Assembly: GCA_026119855.1 (NCBI GenBank)
Contig: JAOWBW010001307.1
Coordinates: 186,001-250,000 of the forward strand
DNA length: 64,000 bases
Source of the DNA: Campanula takesimana
Lineage: Eukaryota > Streptophyta > Magnoliopsida > Asterales > Campanulaceae
Direction: 5' to 3'
Made by a program: the position numbers and the translations under genes. Below, in pieces: positions 1 through 10,222 of this stretch (the first letter of the stretch is position 1; each line of letters begins with the position of its first letter). Under the pieces are notes generated by a model. That model made no database searches, had not been told where the DNA came from, and saw only the letters and a program-made list of their open reading frames with translations.

Positions 1-1
1 G

Positions 2-718
2 GCCGAATTTGTAAAGATTAATATCATGTGCCGATACGGCGTGCCTCATGAAATCATTTCCGACAACGGCTCTCACTTTGAGAAGGAAATGGATGCACTT
101 TTGGTAGAATACAAGATCACCAAGCACAAGTCATCTCCTTACCGTCACCAAGCAAACGGCGCGGTTGAAGCAGCAAATAAGACCATCGAGACCATCGTCA
201 AGAAAATGGCCTCAACAGGAAGAGATTGGCCCGAGAAGCTACCTTTAGCATTGTGGGGCTACCGCACATCAATACGGTCAGCGACAGGAGAAACTCCGTA
301 TGCATTAGTCTATGGTTCTGAAGCCGTACTCCCAATCGAACTTGAAGTCCCATCTCTACTGGTCCTCCTCGAGAATCAAGTCAACGAGGTCGATTGGATG
401 CAAAGTCGATATGAACAGCTAGCCTTACTCGACGAGAAAAGGCTAAGAGCACTCGAACGCACAAGGGCGTATCAGCAAATGATGGCAAGAGCTTTCAACA
501 AAAAGGTAAAGCCTCGAAACATCAATGTGGGAGATTTGGTCTTAAGACAACATCCTCCTAATGCCATGAATCCCCTGGGGAAATGGGGACCCCGATGGAT
601 CGGTCCGTACGTGGTCAAAAAGATACTAAGCGGCGGTGCAGTCCGGCTCGTGGATTTATATGGTGACCAGCTGCCAAAGGAGGTCAACCTCGACAAGCTC
701 AAGAGGTTCTATGCTTAA
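2..718 (+). CDS. Tat-lineage Ty3/gypsy integrase, C-terminal part (5' end outside window)
   Basis: The frame is open from base 2 to the TAA at 716-718. Visible integrase landmarks are the second catalytic Asp in SDNGSHF (about nt 60-80), the catalytic Glu in NGAVEAANK (about nt 155-180) and a GPY/F-type end, RWIGPYVV (about nt 595-620), before the terminal KLKRFYA. The first catalytic Asp and the HHCC zinc finger lie left of the window. It is very close to the integrase end at 59.6-60.3 kb and intact where that copy has a stop. Integrase inserts the element cDNA into chromosomal DNA. It ends a pol ORF and is followed by an A tract, hairpins and antisense genes, as in the element at 53-64 kb. 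Confidence 0.93.
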   Translation, partial: AEFVKINIMCRYGVPHEIISDNGSHFEKEMDALLVEYKITKHKSSPYRHQANGAVEAANKTIETIVKKMASTGRDWPEKLPLALWGYRTSIRSATGETPYALVYGSEAVLPIELEVPSLLVLLENQVNEVDWMQSRYEQLALLDEKRLRALERTRAYQQMMARAFNKKVKPRNINVGDLVLRQHPPNAMNPLGKWGPRWIGPYVVKKILSGGAVRLVDLYGDQLPKEVNLDKLKRFYA

Positions 719-731
719 TAAACAAAGACCA

Positions 732-734
<3 letters not shown>

Positions 735-762
<28 letters not shown>

Positions 763-866
763 TCGCTCGCTAGGTTGAAAACCTGCAAGGGCGGCCTAGG
801 CAAAAATTATAGCACATGCAAAAAAGAAGCCCGCTAGATTGAAAACCCGAAAGGGCGGTCTAGGCA
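735..866 (+). other. A28 tract followed by two hairpins with GNRA-type loops
   Basis: A run of about 28 A is followed by two stem-loops. Hairpin a (770-799) has outer stem CTAGG/CCTAG and inner stem CCT-GCAA-GGG. Hairpin b (834-863) has outer stem CTAGA/TCTAG and inner stem CCC-GAAA-GGG. Both outer stems are separated from the inner stems by TTGAAAA on one side and CGG on the other. Each is followed by GCAAAAA. The same pair occurs at 60368-60461, with related hairpins in every Tat derivative of the window. The changes between copies preserve pairing, so I read this as a conserved RNA structure of unknown function just downstream of pol. Confidence 0.7.
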
Positions 867-910
867 AAAAACAGGGTGCACACCAAAAAAAAAATGGTCT
901 TTGTTTGTTT

Positions 911-970
911 GAACTACGGAGACCTGAGCCTCCCAACTGGAGGAACGTAGGCAACCTTCGGGTGCGGTCT
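911..970 (+). other. Conserved GAACTACGG structured motif of Tat 3' regions
   Basis: The block starts GAACTACGG and ends GGTGCGGTCT. It contains two possible hairpins: CCTCC/GGAGG around a CAACT loop, and ACC-TTCG-GGT, the stable UUCG tetraloop type. Further copies are at 22151-22209 and 49169-49227 (minus) and 37370-37430, 40019-40075 and 60514-60574 (plus), always downstream of the pol or gag end. No coding potential is conserved. Role unknown; retention in elements that have lost pol argues for a cis-acting function such as packaging or 3' processing. Confidence 0.65.
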
Positions 971-1142
971 AAAACATATCAAAAATACCCAATTCTCTTC
1001 AAATAACAAGATGCAATTTTTATTCATTCAATGAATTATTCAAGCCATTACAACGGATTTATTGAGCAACAAAAGACATCAAAAACATTAAATCCTATAA
1101 CAAAGTGGTCTAATTGCAATCTCTTGGGGTACAAAGAAAAAT

Positions 1143-1583
1143 CTAATCTTTCTTAGGTTTGGGAACCCATTGCTTCTTGTTATGTCCTTTAGTCTTCTTG
1201 GATGGGGACGGAACATTCTTGGGACCGCCAAGACGGGAGAAAACGCTAGGACGGGACGGAGCTTCATCAACGGCTTTCCCTTTGCCCTTATCAAGCGGAG
1301 CCTTAGCGGGGACAACCATGGGACGCTTCCACACATAGGAGGAATTTCCCTTACCTTTCTTCTCCTTGGGAAAATGACGGGGTCTATAGTCCCGCACATG
1401 GATCACCGGTCTCACGGGGTCAACAACATCGTCATTGGGCCTTCCCAAACGATCAAAAACGCTCGGACGCTTCTCCACCATCGGGACGGACCCCACAGCT
1501 GGAACGGCATTCACCACTGGAACGGACTTCTCACCCTCGGGGACGGAAACCTTAACTTCAAAGGAGAAAGTCATTGGGGCCAT
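1143..1583 (-). CDS. Antisense cargo ORF with two SVFxRLG motifs, function unknown
   Basis: A 146-residue ORF with an ATG at 1581-1583 lies antisense to the retrotransposon, between pol and the 3' LTR. It is Pro/Lys/Val-rich and low in complexity. Two near-identical motifs, RPSVFDRLG and RPSVFSRLG, sit about 70 residues apart, and the C-terminus is strongly basic (ending KPKKD). I recognise no catalytic domain. The non-coding DNA beyond its stop (about 1085-1145) is clearly homologous to that beyond the antisense gene stop at 60.7 kb, although the proteins differ. It has its own TATA-like box and CpG-rich motif cluster upstream (1667-1797). It could be the last exon of a longer gene or a free-standing nucleic-acid-binding protein. 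Confidence 0.55.
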   Translation of the reverse strand: MAPMTFSFEVKVSVPEGEKSVPVVNAVPAVGSVPMVEKRPSVFDRLGRPNDDVVDPVRPVIHVRDYRPRHFPKEKKGKGNSSYVWKRPMVVPAKAPLDKGKGKAVDEAPSRPSVFSRLGGPKNVPSPSKKTKGHNKKQWVPKPKKD

Positions 1584-1666
1584 TATGACAAGAATTTTGT
1601 GGTTTAGGAGGAGAAAGTGTTTGCAAAAGAGTGCTGTGTGACCATTCTGGTCGAAAATGGTTCAAA

Positions 1667-1797
1667 ATTTATAGCTGTTAGAACATTCTGATCAGAAAAA
1701 GAAAGGGGCTGTAATTCAGTAGGCCAGAAGCGCGCGCCTCCGACCAAGGCTACACAACGCGCGCGCCTCCCATAAGCAAGGCCCAACGCGCGCGCCT
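1667..1797 (-). promoter_or_regulatory. Putative antisense promoter: TATA-like box plus three CpG-rich motifs
   Basis: Read on the minus strand, three GCGCGCGC-type motifs (about 1729-1738, 1757-1768, 1786-1795) lie 50-130 bp upstream of a TATA-like CTATAAAT (1667-1674), which is 84 bp upstream of the antisense ATG. The same arrangement with similar flanking sequence occurs at 62225-62360 upstream of a different antisense gene. No transcription evidence is available; this is a call from arrangement and homology. Confidence 0.5.
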
Positions 1798-2115
1798 TTG
1801 ACAGCAGTTCAGACAGAAACAGCCCTTGTCAGTTCAGAACAGAACCCAAGCACTTCAACATATCCAACCTGCAGCAAAATCAAATCCCAGCAACAAAAAG
1901 GAGTTCAAGCATCAACAACAAACATTCTTTGGGCACACATTTGTTTGTAAAGAGTCGACATCTAAGATCGAGTCGCTAATAAAGCATAAAATTAGTAGTA
2001 AGATAACTAGGATTGTAAATACATGTTAAATGTTATTACAGGCAAAAGTAAAAGTGTTTCAATCCCTCATCCCCTCAGCCACAACAGCTCGGGCACATCA
2101 TCACCAGCACTGTGC

Positions 2116-4537
2116 TCACCCCCTGCTGCCGCTCTCGGTCTCCTCATCATCATCGTCATCCTCATCATCATCATCGTCATCATCATCCTCAGACTCAGAT
2201 GTCTCAACCACAACATCGGGACGGGTCCTCTTGGCAGCTCTCCCTGACGAACTAGCGCCACCCCGGCTCTGGCTACCTTCTCGGCTCAGGCTCCTACTAT
2301 GGCTACCCCCATGGCTCAGACTCCTGCTCAGCGACTGCCTCGCCGAAGAGACACCCTCATCAATGTCCAATGCAGCATCCCTGTAGCCTCGTCCCATGCC
2401 CCGAGCACCTCGGGTAGCTCCTCTTGCAGCACCAGAGACAGCACCAGCAGCATCTCTAGTCATGGCAGCAATATCCCTGCACAGCTCCAGCACCCTCTCC
2501 TTCAGCTGGCGAAGCCTCCGTATCATCCCTTTGTTCTGCCTACCCAAGTGCCTATAAGCAGCTACAGGTACCTGTTGTAACGGAGAACAGAAAAAGGAAG
2601 TTACATCAAATACAAAGGACAGGAAAACAAGACTGGAACTGAGAAATGCAAAGATGGTCAGAAAAACATACCACGACAGCCTGAGCAGGAGGCTCTCTCT
2701 CCGGTGACATATCCTCGGGAACAATCTCCCTCTGCTCCTCAAAGACCCCGAAGTTTGAATAAGTGTAGTAGGGAGGAGGCAAAGGAGGATCAAAGCAATA
2801 CCCAGCACCGGTAGTATAAAACCTAGCGGAGGTCGTAGGAGCAGCCTGTGATCTCCTCGGATCAGCAAACATGAAGCCTTGCATCAATTTGTTCTCCCTG
2901 AAGAGGCCATAATCCTGATCCAATTGAATATAAGGGACAGGATCAACCCCTACCATGTATGCCGCGCGATCAGCCTCTGAAAGTGACCTCCAATTACGAG
3001 GGCAAAAGGAGGAACGTCTGGAACTGCGGGACGAGGGGGGGTGTAAAAGTCTGTCACCTGGGTACCATGCTGCCAGAACACTCTGTCTCCCAAATACAGA
3101 GCCATGCACTCACCCGAACTCATCAAAAGCCGAGAACGGGTAGGAATAAGAGTATGCTCAAACCAGTGCTGAACTGATCTCCACGGATACAAAGAGAAGG
3201 CAACAGACTCAGGCCTCAAGGTGTCCAAGTGCCGTCGGGCCGAAGTAAGACTAATGGAGTTTGTGCCAGTCTTTACATTCCTCTCCTTGTACGCCCACCG
3301 TGCGCAGTCCGGATACTGGGGCTGGCCTTCCTTGGCAATCTTGAAATCCCTCAGATTCAGGATAGCAAAAGCCCAAAGCTGTAGACAAGAGACAGAAACA
3401 AAGTTAATGACAGTCAACGAAAAAGACAGTTATGGCCAAGGCAAGGAGAATATAAAAGGGACGATAAGTGGTATACCTCCCACAGCAAGCTGAAGCCCGT
3501 AACCGAGCTAGTGGTCGAGCAGCTGGTCAAATCCATGCCGTGGTAACAAGCAGCTAAGCCCGCTGCGCCCCAGTTATACTGGCCGATCTGATCCAAATCC
3601 ACTAACAAGTCAAGCAGAGCCAAGGAGGCCGAAGATCCCCCGTTGGCAAACAAAGTATGGGATAACAAGTACCAAATGAAGCAACGGGCCACGGCATCGA
3701 CCCGATTAGCAGTAACACCTCGAGCCTCAGCCATCAAGATGCTGAAATAAGCCCGGATTCGTCCCCATGTCACTCGAGAATTCTTGACCTCGAACCGGCA
3801 GTCAACCAAAGCCAGTAACTCCTCTGGAGTCCGAACAGCCCCTCTCAAACAAAGGGGACAGGCATCCCCATGAACGGCAAGCCCGTCAAAGCTGTGAAAT
3901 CGGTAGGTGTCATAGTCACCTCGCCCATGGGTAAATGGAAGGTATGGGTGGTGTCCACCATCTTTCCCTCAATGCCTGGACCACATCGGGGTCATTTTTC
4001 AAAGCTGGGAGGCTGGTGACAAAAAGACCAAAATGAGTCCCTGTAACTCGGGCCCGAATATTCTCAGGCAACCTCTTCCATATAGAGATGGGCCCATGAG
4101 CCCCACCACGAATCTCTGTCAGACGGGTCCACTCCTGAAAGGAAAGAAGGAACAGCAAAATTTCATCAGCATGACTGCTAGAAAACGGATGAACTCAACA
4201 CAGAGATTTCAATGCAGAACAATGTACAAGCAAGTATGTGAACATGAAAATGGGCGCCCCAACATGTTTCTTACAACAAATCAGCAGCAATAAACAACAT
4301 GCAAAGAATGATCAATAAATCTGCTGCAGCAATATTTCGGGTAAAGAAAACGGAACTTCATGAAATCCGAAATCGACAAGAAAGGTGAGGCATTCTTACC
4401 AAAACCGAAGTCACGAAGTGAGAAATGTGGGTATGAGGCCAGAAAATAAGCAAGCTCGGGTCCATAGGTTCAACCCCAATTTCGAGCTCCTCGCCCTGTG
4501 GCATCTCGAACGGAGGTGATTGTTGACGATCCGACAT
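2116..4537 (-). pseudogene. Antisense plant mobile domain (PMD) gene, four exons, frameshifted
   Basis: Four exons with canonical GT-AG introns can be read on the minus strand: exon 1 4537-4400 (ATG at 4535-4537), exon 2 4134-3477, exon 3 3378-2672, exon 4 2571-2116. The introns are 265, 98 and 100 bp and junctions 1 and 2 keep phase 0. Exon 2 carries the hallmark of plant aminotransferase-like mobile domains: an ALRERW-type motif followed by DTTHTFHLPMGE and a TALTGLP segment. The last exon encodes a basic, Ser/Arg-rich stretch and a long Asp/Glu run. It is broken by single-base frameshifts near 3955-3962 and 3005. PMD proteins such as Arabidopsis MAIN/MAIL act in silencing and genome stability and are related to transposon-encoded copies. 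Here the gene is antisense cargo in the 3' region of a Tat element. Confidence 0.75.
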
Positions 4538-4559
4538 CGTTTCTGTGACAGAATTGATC

Positions 4560-4859
4560 CTAGAGCAGCAAGAAAGTGTTTTGGGGTCATTTCTCTACGA
4601 AAATTGGGCTTGGAATTTGGAGGGTTCTTCAAAATTTTGAAAACTTGCCGAAAACAGTGAACCGCCTGTTTACATATGCGGAACTTATACGCCAGGCGCG
4701 CTCCCCCCGACATACTCATCCGAGGCGCGCGCGTCCCATAACGAGGCCCGGACGCGCGCTCTTCCCATCATCAGGCAGGTTCAGAAGCAGTCTCCCATGC
4801 AAGAAACCATGCACCGTATCAAGGTTTCCCCACGGATTCCGAACCCCCTAAGTTCTGTC
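4560..4859 (-). promoter_or_regulatory. Upstream region of antisense PMD gene with CpG-rich triad
   Basis: Three CpG-rich motifs (about 4695-4702, 4724-4734, 4752-4759) lie 160-220 bp upstream of the antisense ATG at 4537. A TATA-like string (CGTATAAG on the minus strand, 4685-4692) directly abuts the first motif, so spacing is tighter than in the cassette at 1.7 kb and the TATA assignment is weak. Confidence 0.4.
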
Positions 4860-5006
4860 ACGGGTGCCATACCCCCCTCAAGAGTCAATCTCAACATTTC
4901 ATCCCCAGCAGGAACATTCTTCTGGTCGCGGTCAACTGTGCCCGCACCCCACAAGTCAAAAAGTCAAGTGTGACTCCAAGTGGCACGCGGCTTCAAAGCA
5001 ATATTT
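4860..5006 (+). other. Conserved 3'-region block with leader-complementary sequence
   Basis: Non-coding. The string CAACTGTGCCCGCACCC (4933-4949) recurs at 62640-62656 and, diverged, near 40495. Its reverse complement, with one C-to-T change, occurs in the 5' leaders of related elements at 9009-9025 and, on the minus strand, at 52081-52097. Each copy precedes the tandem repeat of its element. Confidence 0.55.
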
Positions 5007-5825
5007 CATCAACGGATTTCACTAACGGATTCGTCCTCAAAGGTTCACTAACGGCCTCCTCAAAGGTTCACTAACGGCCTCTTCACAGGTTCACTAACGG
5101 CCTCCTCAAAGGTTTACTAACGGACTCTTCAAAGGTTCACCAACGGCCTCTTCAAAGGTTCACTAACGGCCTCTCCAAAGGCTCACTAACGGCCTCCTCA
5201 AAGGTTCACTAACGGCCTCTTCAAAGGTTCACCAACGGCCTCTACAAAGGTTCACTAAAGGCCTCATTCAAGGGTTCACTAACGGCCTCATCAACGGATT
5301 TCACTAACGGATTCGTCCTCAAAGGTTCACTAACGGCCTCTCCAAAGGTTCACTAACGGCCTCATCAACGGATTTCACTAACGGATTCATCCTCAAAGGT
5401 TCACTAACGGCCTCTTCAAAGGTTCACTAACGGCCTCTCCAAAGGTTCACTAACGGCCTCTTCAAAGGTTCACTAACGGCCTCTTCAAAGGTTCACTAAC
5501 GGCCTCTCCAAAGGTTCACTAACGGCCTCATCAACGGATTTCACTAACGGATTCGTCTTCAAAGAGTCCACTAACGGCCTCCCAAAGGATCACTAACGGC
5601 CTCCTCAAAGGTTCACTAACGGCCTCTTCAAAGGTTCACTAACGGCCTCTCCAAAGGTTCACTAACGGCCTCATCAACGGATTTCACTAACGATTCGTCC
5701 TCAAAGGTTCACTAACGGCCTCTTCAAAGGTTCAATAACGGCCTCTCCAAAGGTTCACTAACGGCCTCATCAACGAATTTCAATAACGGCCTCGTTCAAA
5801 AGGTTCACTAACGGCCTCATTCAAG
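5007..5825 (+). repeat. Tandem repeat, unit about 20 bp (TTCACTAACGGCCTC type)
   Basis: About 40 imperfect copies of a unit resembling TTCACTAACGGCCTC followed by TCAAAGG. Every 100-200 bp a longer variant (ATCAACGGATTTCACTAACGGATTCGT, split here as two halves of a higher-order unit) interrupts the array. The core CTAACGG is kept in nearly all copies. It sits immediately upstream of the conserved pre-LTR block. Tat/Ogre elements are known for variable tandem repeats here, which can seed satellites. Confidence 0.9.
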
Positions 5826-6031
5826 ATATTCAGCCGGCAGTTTCACCTAACGGATCATGCCACCCCCTCTATTAACAAAAGCCGCTCACACAGGGAGCGC
5901 ACCACTCTCTCTCGCAATTTTAAATTCCTGCTTTCATCGAGTCTTTGCTTTTTTCTTGGTGATATCCTCGGCGGGTGTTTTTAACTTTCGTCGATGCGTT
6001 TTGGTTTGCAATCCACGTCGCCAAGGGGCTC
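5826..6031 (+). other. Conserved pre-LTR block with CGCTC/GAGCG hairpin and purine-rich tract
   Basis: Contains GCCGCTCACACAGGGAGCGCACC, shown here as a hairpin CGCTC-ACACAGG-GAGCG (near 5882-5905), then CGAGTCTTTG, and ends CCAAGGGGCTC directly before the LTR. The same succession precedes the LTRs at 41556 and 63368. The AAGGGGCTC end is the probable polypurine tract for plus-strand priming. Confidence 0.6.
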
Positions 6032-7023
6032 TGTAGACACCCCGCCTTGGACCGCTTACCCCGATTGCACATTTGATCTTGTGTTTCTCCCTATTTTAAG
6101 TGTTTCTCGTTAGTTTTTGTCACTTCCGTTAAGTTCCTGACTGACTTCATTAAGTCCAGGGACTAAACTGAATAACAGGGCTGACTTTCTAGTCCATTCT
6201 GTCAAAATTGCCTTCTCTGAGTCGCGCGCCTCCGACAGGAGGATCCAGACGCGCGCGCCTCCCGCCCCCAAAGCAGGAAGCGCGCGCCTCTGGGCATCAG
6301 TTACAGATTTCTGGCCAGGATTCTCTCCCTTGCTCAATTTATAGGATTTTGCCCGGGAATGATTTCTTGGTGACTGAGTTTTGGCACCAACAACACCTCT
6401 CTTTCACCTATAAAAACCTCCCTTTACCTCCATTTTCAAGGACCTTGGATCTTTTACTCTAAAATCTTACACTTTCAACAAAGAAGCCAAATTCTTACCT
6501 TCAAGGCATTTCTAAAGGCATTCATCAAGAAGTGTTTGAAGTCTCTCGAAGACTAGGTAAAAACCATTTCCTTCCTCTTCTCGACTTCATCTCTTTTCTC
6601 TTTCTTTTGTTTTATCAAAGTGTAATCACCCAAATCATTTTGGGACATGACTCTAATGATCACCTCATCTCATTGAGGTTGGTTAAGGAGTTATCTCCTA
6701 CATTCCAAACTCTATTTTAAACCCCTTTTTAATTTAAAGAAGAAGAAGAAGAACGTTTATCATTCATGTAGATTTTGATCAAGCAAGACCAACTTTAGTT
6801 GGGCGAGATGGGTGTTTCGGTACTTCCCATCTCATAATCTAACCCCCGAACCTCAAAACAAAGAATCTCTGTTTTTGTAATCAAACATAGGCTATTATCA
6901 ATAGGTTTTTCTTATGTTCTTCAAAACATAGGTGGCGACTACTCTAGCAATCTAAAACAAGTTAGACATCCTAGGATAATTCACCGCTCTAGCCTAAAGC
7001 TGTGGTTTCCCGGGGTATCTACA
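6032..7023 (+). mobile_element. 3' LTR (type A/B/D/G) of the left Tat element
   Basis: Runs from TGTAGACACC to TATCTACA, 992 bp, and is clearly related to the LTRs starting at 7606, 33636 and 63368. It holds a CpG-rich triad at 6222-6295, a TATA-like CTATAAAAAC at 6408-6417 and an AAG microsatellite near 6737. It is directly followed by copia coding sequence, so this element was inserted in a copia element. The 5' LTR is left of the window, so the target duplication cannot be tested. Confidence 0.88.
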
Positions 7024-7605
7024 AATGGCAGAGAGCATCGAGGTAAATTTGATGCTAAGGCCGATGAGGTATTTTTGTTGGTTATTGAAAACACTCTAAA
7101 GCTTTTTGTTGTTTCAATAAGACTCCACTTAAAATTGTAGAGTCAGTCCATGTTACATTGATGAATATGATCTTCTTGAGCCACATATGGCTCCAAATGT
7201 TGCTGATGATTTTAGTGGTTTTGAGATAGGTACATCTTACCCTAATCATACAGCCGCAGCTGACCACCTACTCAAACCGCTCCATCAGGTTCTCCAGCCG
7301 TGCCAAATTAAACCACAAGGGGTGTTGCTGTAGAACCGCTGTCTTCTGATCCCATTCAAACCATTGATCCAGTTCAATTATCACCTTCAATGAAGATTTC
7401 AATGATTATCAAGAAGAGCCTCCTCTAGAAAATGTTTAAGAAATAGTGGTTCATGAAGACCTCCCTCCAGAAATTAATGAGGCATAGAGACCAACCAACT
7501 ACTAATGTTATTGGTCCTATCAATTCTGGGTTCAAACAAGAGGAAGCTTAACTCATAAAGATGACCACAGTTTGTTCACAACCGCACTGTTATCTCATAT
7601 GGACC
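7024..7605 (+). pseudogene. Ty1/copia pol fragment (between integrase and RT), decayed
   Basis: The fragment starts with codons for GREHRGKFDAKADE, the typical copia segment after the integrase core. Further on come ESVHVTFDE-like and TRGxLNS-like remnants in shifting frames, with several stops and indels. It lies between two Tat LTRs (ending 7023, starting 7606). It probably belongs to the same copia element as the RNase H and LTR at 25885-28044. The RT domain that should lie between them is missing. Confidence 0.75.
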
Positions 7606-8596
7606 TGTAAACACCCCGCCTTGGACCGCTCACCCCGATTGCACATTTGATCTTGTGTTTCTCCCCATTTTAAGTGTTTCTCGTTAGTTTCTGTCACTTC
7701 CGTTAAATCCTGACTGACTTCGTTAAGTCCAGGGACTAAACTGAATAAAAGGGCTGACTTTCTAGTCCATTCTGTCAAAATCGCCTTCTCTGAGTTGCGC
7801 GCCTCCGAAGGAGGATCCAGACGCGCGCGCCTCCCGCCCCCAAAGCAGGAAGCGCGCCTCTGGGCGTCGTTACAGATTTTTGGCCAGGATTCTCTCCCTT
7901 GCTCAATTTACAGGATTTTGCCCGGGAAAGATTTCTTAGTGACTGAGTTTTGGCACCAAAACATCTCTCTTTCACCTATAAAAAACCCCCCCTTTACCTC
8001 CATTTTCAAGGACCTTGACCTTTGGCTCTCATCTTACATTCTCAATAAGACACTAAAGTTTCACACGTACAAAGCATTTCCAAAGGGTTTCTCCAAAGAA
8101 TTCATCAAGAAGTGTTTGAAGTCTCTTGAAGTCTAGGTAAGTATATTTCTTTCCTCTTCTTAACTTCATCTCTTTCTCTCCTCCTTTTGTTTTATCAAAG
8201 TGCAATCACCCAAATCATTTTGGGACATGACTCTAATGATCACCTCATCTCATTGAGGTCGGTTAAAGAGTTATCTCCTACATTCCAAACTCTATTTTAA
8301 ACCCCTTTTTATGATTTAAAGAAGAAGAAGAAGAACGTTTATCATTCATGTAGATTTTGATCACAGCAAGACCAACTTTAGTTGGGCGAGATGGGTGTTT
8401 CGGTACTTCCCATCTCGTAACCTAACCCCGAACCTCAAAACAAAGAATCTCTGTTTTCGTAATCAACTTAGGCTATTATCAATAGGTTTTTCTTATGTTC
8501 CTCAAAACATAGGTGGCGACTCTAAAAACAAGTTAGACATCCTAGGGTAGTTCACGTACTCTAGCCAAGCCGTAGTATCCACCCGGGGTATCTACA
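7606..8596 (+). mobile_element. 5' LTR (type A/B/D/G) of a plus-strand Tat element
   Basis: TGTAAACACC to TATCTACA, 991 bp. CpG-rich triad at 7797-7860, TATA-like CTATAAAAAA near 7976-7986, AAG microsatellite near 8323. It is followed by a primer-binding site, so this is a 5' LTR facing right. It is very similar to the LTR at 6032-7023, suggesting two related insertions about 580 bp apart in the copia element. Confidence 0.88.
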
Positions 8597-8597
8597 G

Positions 8598-8615
8598 TGG
8601 CGACTCTGCTGGGGA
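8598..8615 (+). other. Primer-binding site, tRNA-Arg type
   Basis: TGGCGACTCTGCTGGGGA, one base after the LTR end. It matches the complement of the 3' end of plant tRNA-Arg(ACG) as I recall it, with one mismatch (T instead of C at position 10). The sites at 24575-24592 and 34643-34660 match fully. Confidence 0.8.
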
Positions 8616-9717
8616 TGTATTTGAGGGTTAAACTTGCATTCTGGTCAAAATCTATATCTTTTTCTGGGCATTCTGACTCCTGATGGGGGAGGCGCGCGCT
8701 TCTGGCCTCTTCAGCCTAAGGCGCGCGTATCCCGAATCAAGGACCAGAATCGCCCGCTTCTTCATGTTCTTCATCTCTTCTTCTGCTATTCTCCAATAAT
8801 CATTTCTGCAGGGATTACAATATGCACATAGGACCAGGGCAATCCCCTGAGTCCAAATCTGAAACGAAATCTGACAGGTGTGCCCAGAAGCGCGCGCCTC
8901 CCAATAGCATCGCGCATGCGCGCGCGTCTCATATCAACACTCAAAGGCGCACGCTTCTGGGTTGGTTCCCAGAACAGAAACAGGTCTGCAGAACAAGCAT
9001 TATGATGGGGGTGTGGGCACAGTTGCCTGCATCAGTGTGTTATTCTGAGCTTCGAACTGTTTTAATTTTATGTTCTATTTTATCTGTCACACGGGTGATT
9101 CGAAAGTTGTAATTATGTGCTTATTTGTTTTTTTTATTTCTTTTGAAAAAAAAATATAAAACATATTTTGTCACCTGTTAGACCTCACACTACATGCCAT
9201 ATTCCTATGAATTGCTCACTATCGAGTCGCACAAGTCCAACCCCAAAACCCTCGAGGCCCGTCCTAGTAAGTTTCAAGCTCCACTCGACCTTGGCTCTGT
9301 TCGAAGCGGTAAAATCTCAGCCCGTGGGTAGTTCATGACTACATGCCGGGGGTGACCTTTGAGCCTCATATTCAAGTCGAGCACAAGCCACACAATTCTA
9401 GTTAGGGTCGAACACTTCCGTGACTCAAGTCGGTTCCATGTACCGAGATTTCCCTAAACTAATGTCTTCAAATCATACATGCCAACTTGTTGAAACGGAC
9501 GCAATAAAAATCCGTCCCCAAAAGTGATTATTTGGACGAAAATAAAATCCGTCCCCGCATGTATGCTTTACTACATTAATTTAGTTTAATCCCGATACAT
9601 GTAGGATTCACAAACGCGATGGAATCCGATGAGTAATGGGACCGCGAGATGGTCTATATACTAGTGTAACGATTCCATTATTTCTTAGAACCCCTAAAGG
9701 GATTCATTCCCTCCGAC

Positions 9718-9748
<31 letters not shown>

Positions 9749-9759
9749 GAGTCTTTCTT
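8616..9759 (+). other. Tat 5' leader (untranslated)
   Basis: Non-coding leader shared in order by all Tat elements here. It contains CpG-rich modules (8691-8699 with 8721-8729; 8889-8897, 8911-8926 and 8946-8953). The outer motifs of the second module form an inverted repeat (CCAGAAGCGC/GCGCACGCTTCTGG type). GGGTGTGGGCACAGTTG (9009-9025) is complementary to the 3' region block at 4933-4949. It also has CACGGGTGATTCGAAAGTTGT (shown as a conserved leader marker), an ATACATGC / GGGACG block and an A27 run near 9722. Confidence 0.7.
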
Positions 9760-9890
9760 ATGTGGTTCGAGTCGTGTGCCCAACTGTGTGTTCTAAGCCT
9801 CTTCGTGGACCGCAAGTGTTACTCAAGACTGACAAGGCCTTTTCTGCAATCTAGGTTCAATTGGTACTTACAGAGTCTACCGGGATTCGG
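9760..9890 (+). pseudogene. Start of Tat gag, truncated by the assembly gap
   Basis: Opens MWFESCAQLCVL, matching the gag ORFs at 51360 (minus) and 53585 (plus), but diverges after about 20 residues and runs into the 100-N gap. The rest of this element is not in the window. Confidence 0.7.
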
Positions 9891-9990
9891 NNNNNNNNNN
9901 NNNNNNNNNNNNNNNNNNNNNNNNNNNNNNNNNNNNNNNNNNNNNNNNNNNNNNNNNNNNNNNNNNNNNNNNNNNNNNNNNNNNNNNNNN
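9891..9990. other. Assembly gap of exactly 100 N
   Basis: A fixed 100-N run usually denotes a gap of unknown length. To its left is a plus-strand Tat leader and gag start; to its right a minus-strand chromovirus gag start. The two sides should not be assumed adjacent in the genome. Confidence 0.99.
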
Positions 9991-10222
9991 GCGATTAGGA
10001 TAATCCCAGTCAACATTATCAACCATTTCTTCTTGAGGAGTTATAGATCTCCAGCTGATTACTACCACTTGTACCTTCAGAACTCATTGTACCTGTGGTA
10101 AACACTAGGCTTATTAATAACACCCCAAAACTCACCCATACCTAGGCCATAGACCCTATCCAGACTTAGAGCAAACCAAGGTAGCTAACATGGTAGCTAA
10201 CCAGGTAGCTCTGATACCAACC
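9991..10222 (-). pseudogene. Partial second copy of the chromovirus gag start and primer site
   Basis: Nearly identical to 17082-17317. It includes the minus-strand start of gag (MSSEGTSG) with a one-base insertion that breaks the frame, and the initiator-Met primer site at 10208-10219. The copy differs from its partner by many one-base indels, as expected for a poorly polished contig end next to a gap. Confidence 0.75.

Noticed and set aside
2116..4537. PMD gene as a single-copy host gene
   Set aside because: It lies between a Tat integrase and that element's tandem repeat and 3' LTR, as other antisense cassettes do, so it belongs to the element.
5007..5825. CRISPR-like array of short repeats
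   Set aside because: Units are contiguous without unique spacers, there are no cas genes, and the context is a plant retrotransposon 3' region.
8598..8615. Possible tRNA gene fragment
   Set aside because: Only the 18-nt complement of a tRNA 3' end, placed one base from an LTR; a primer-binding site.
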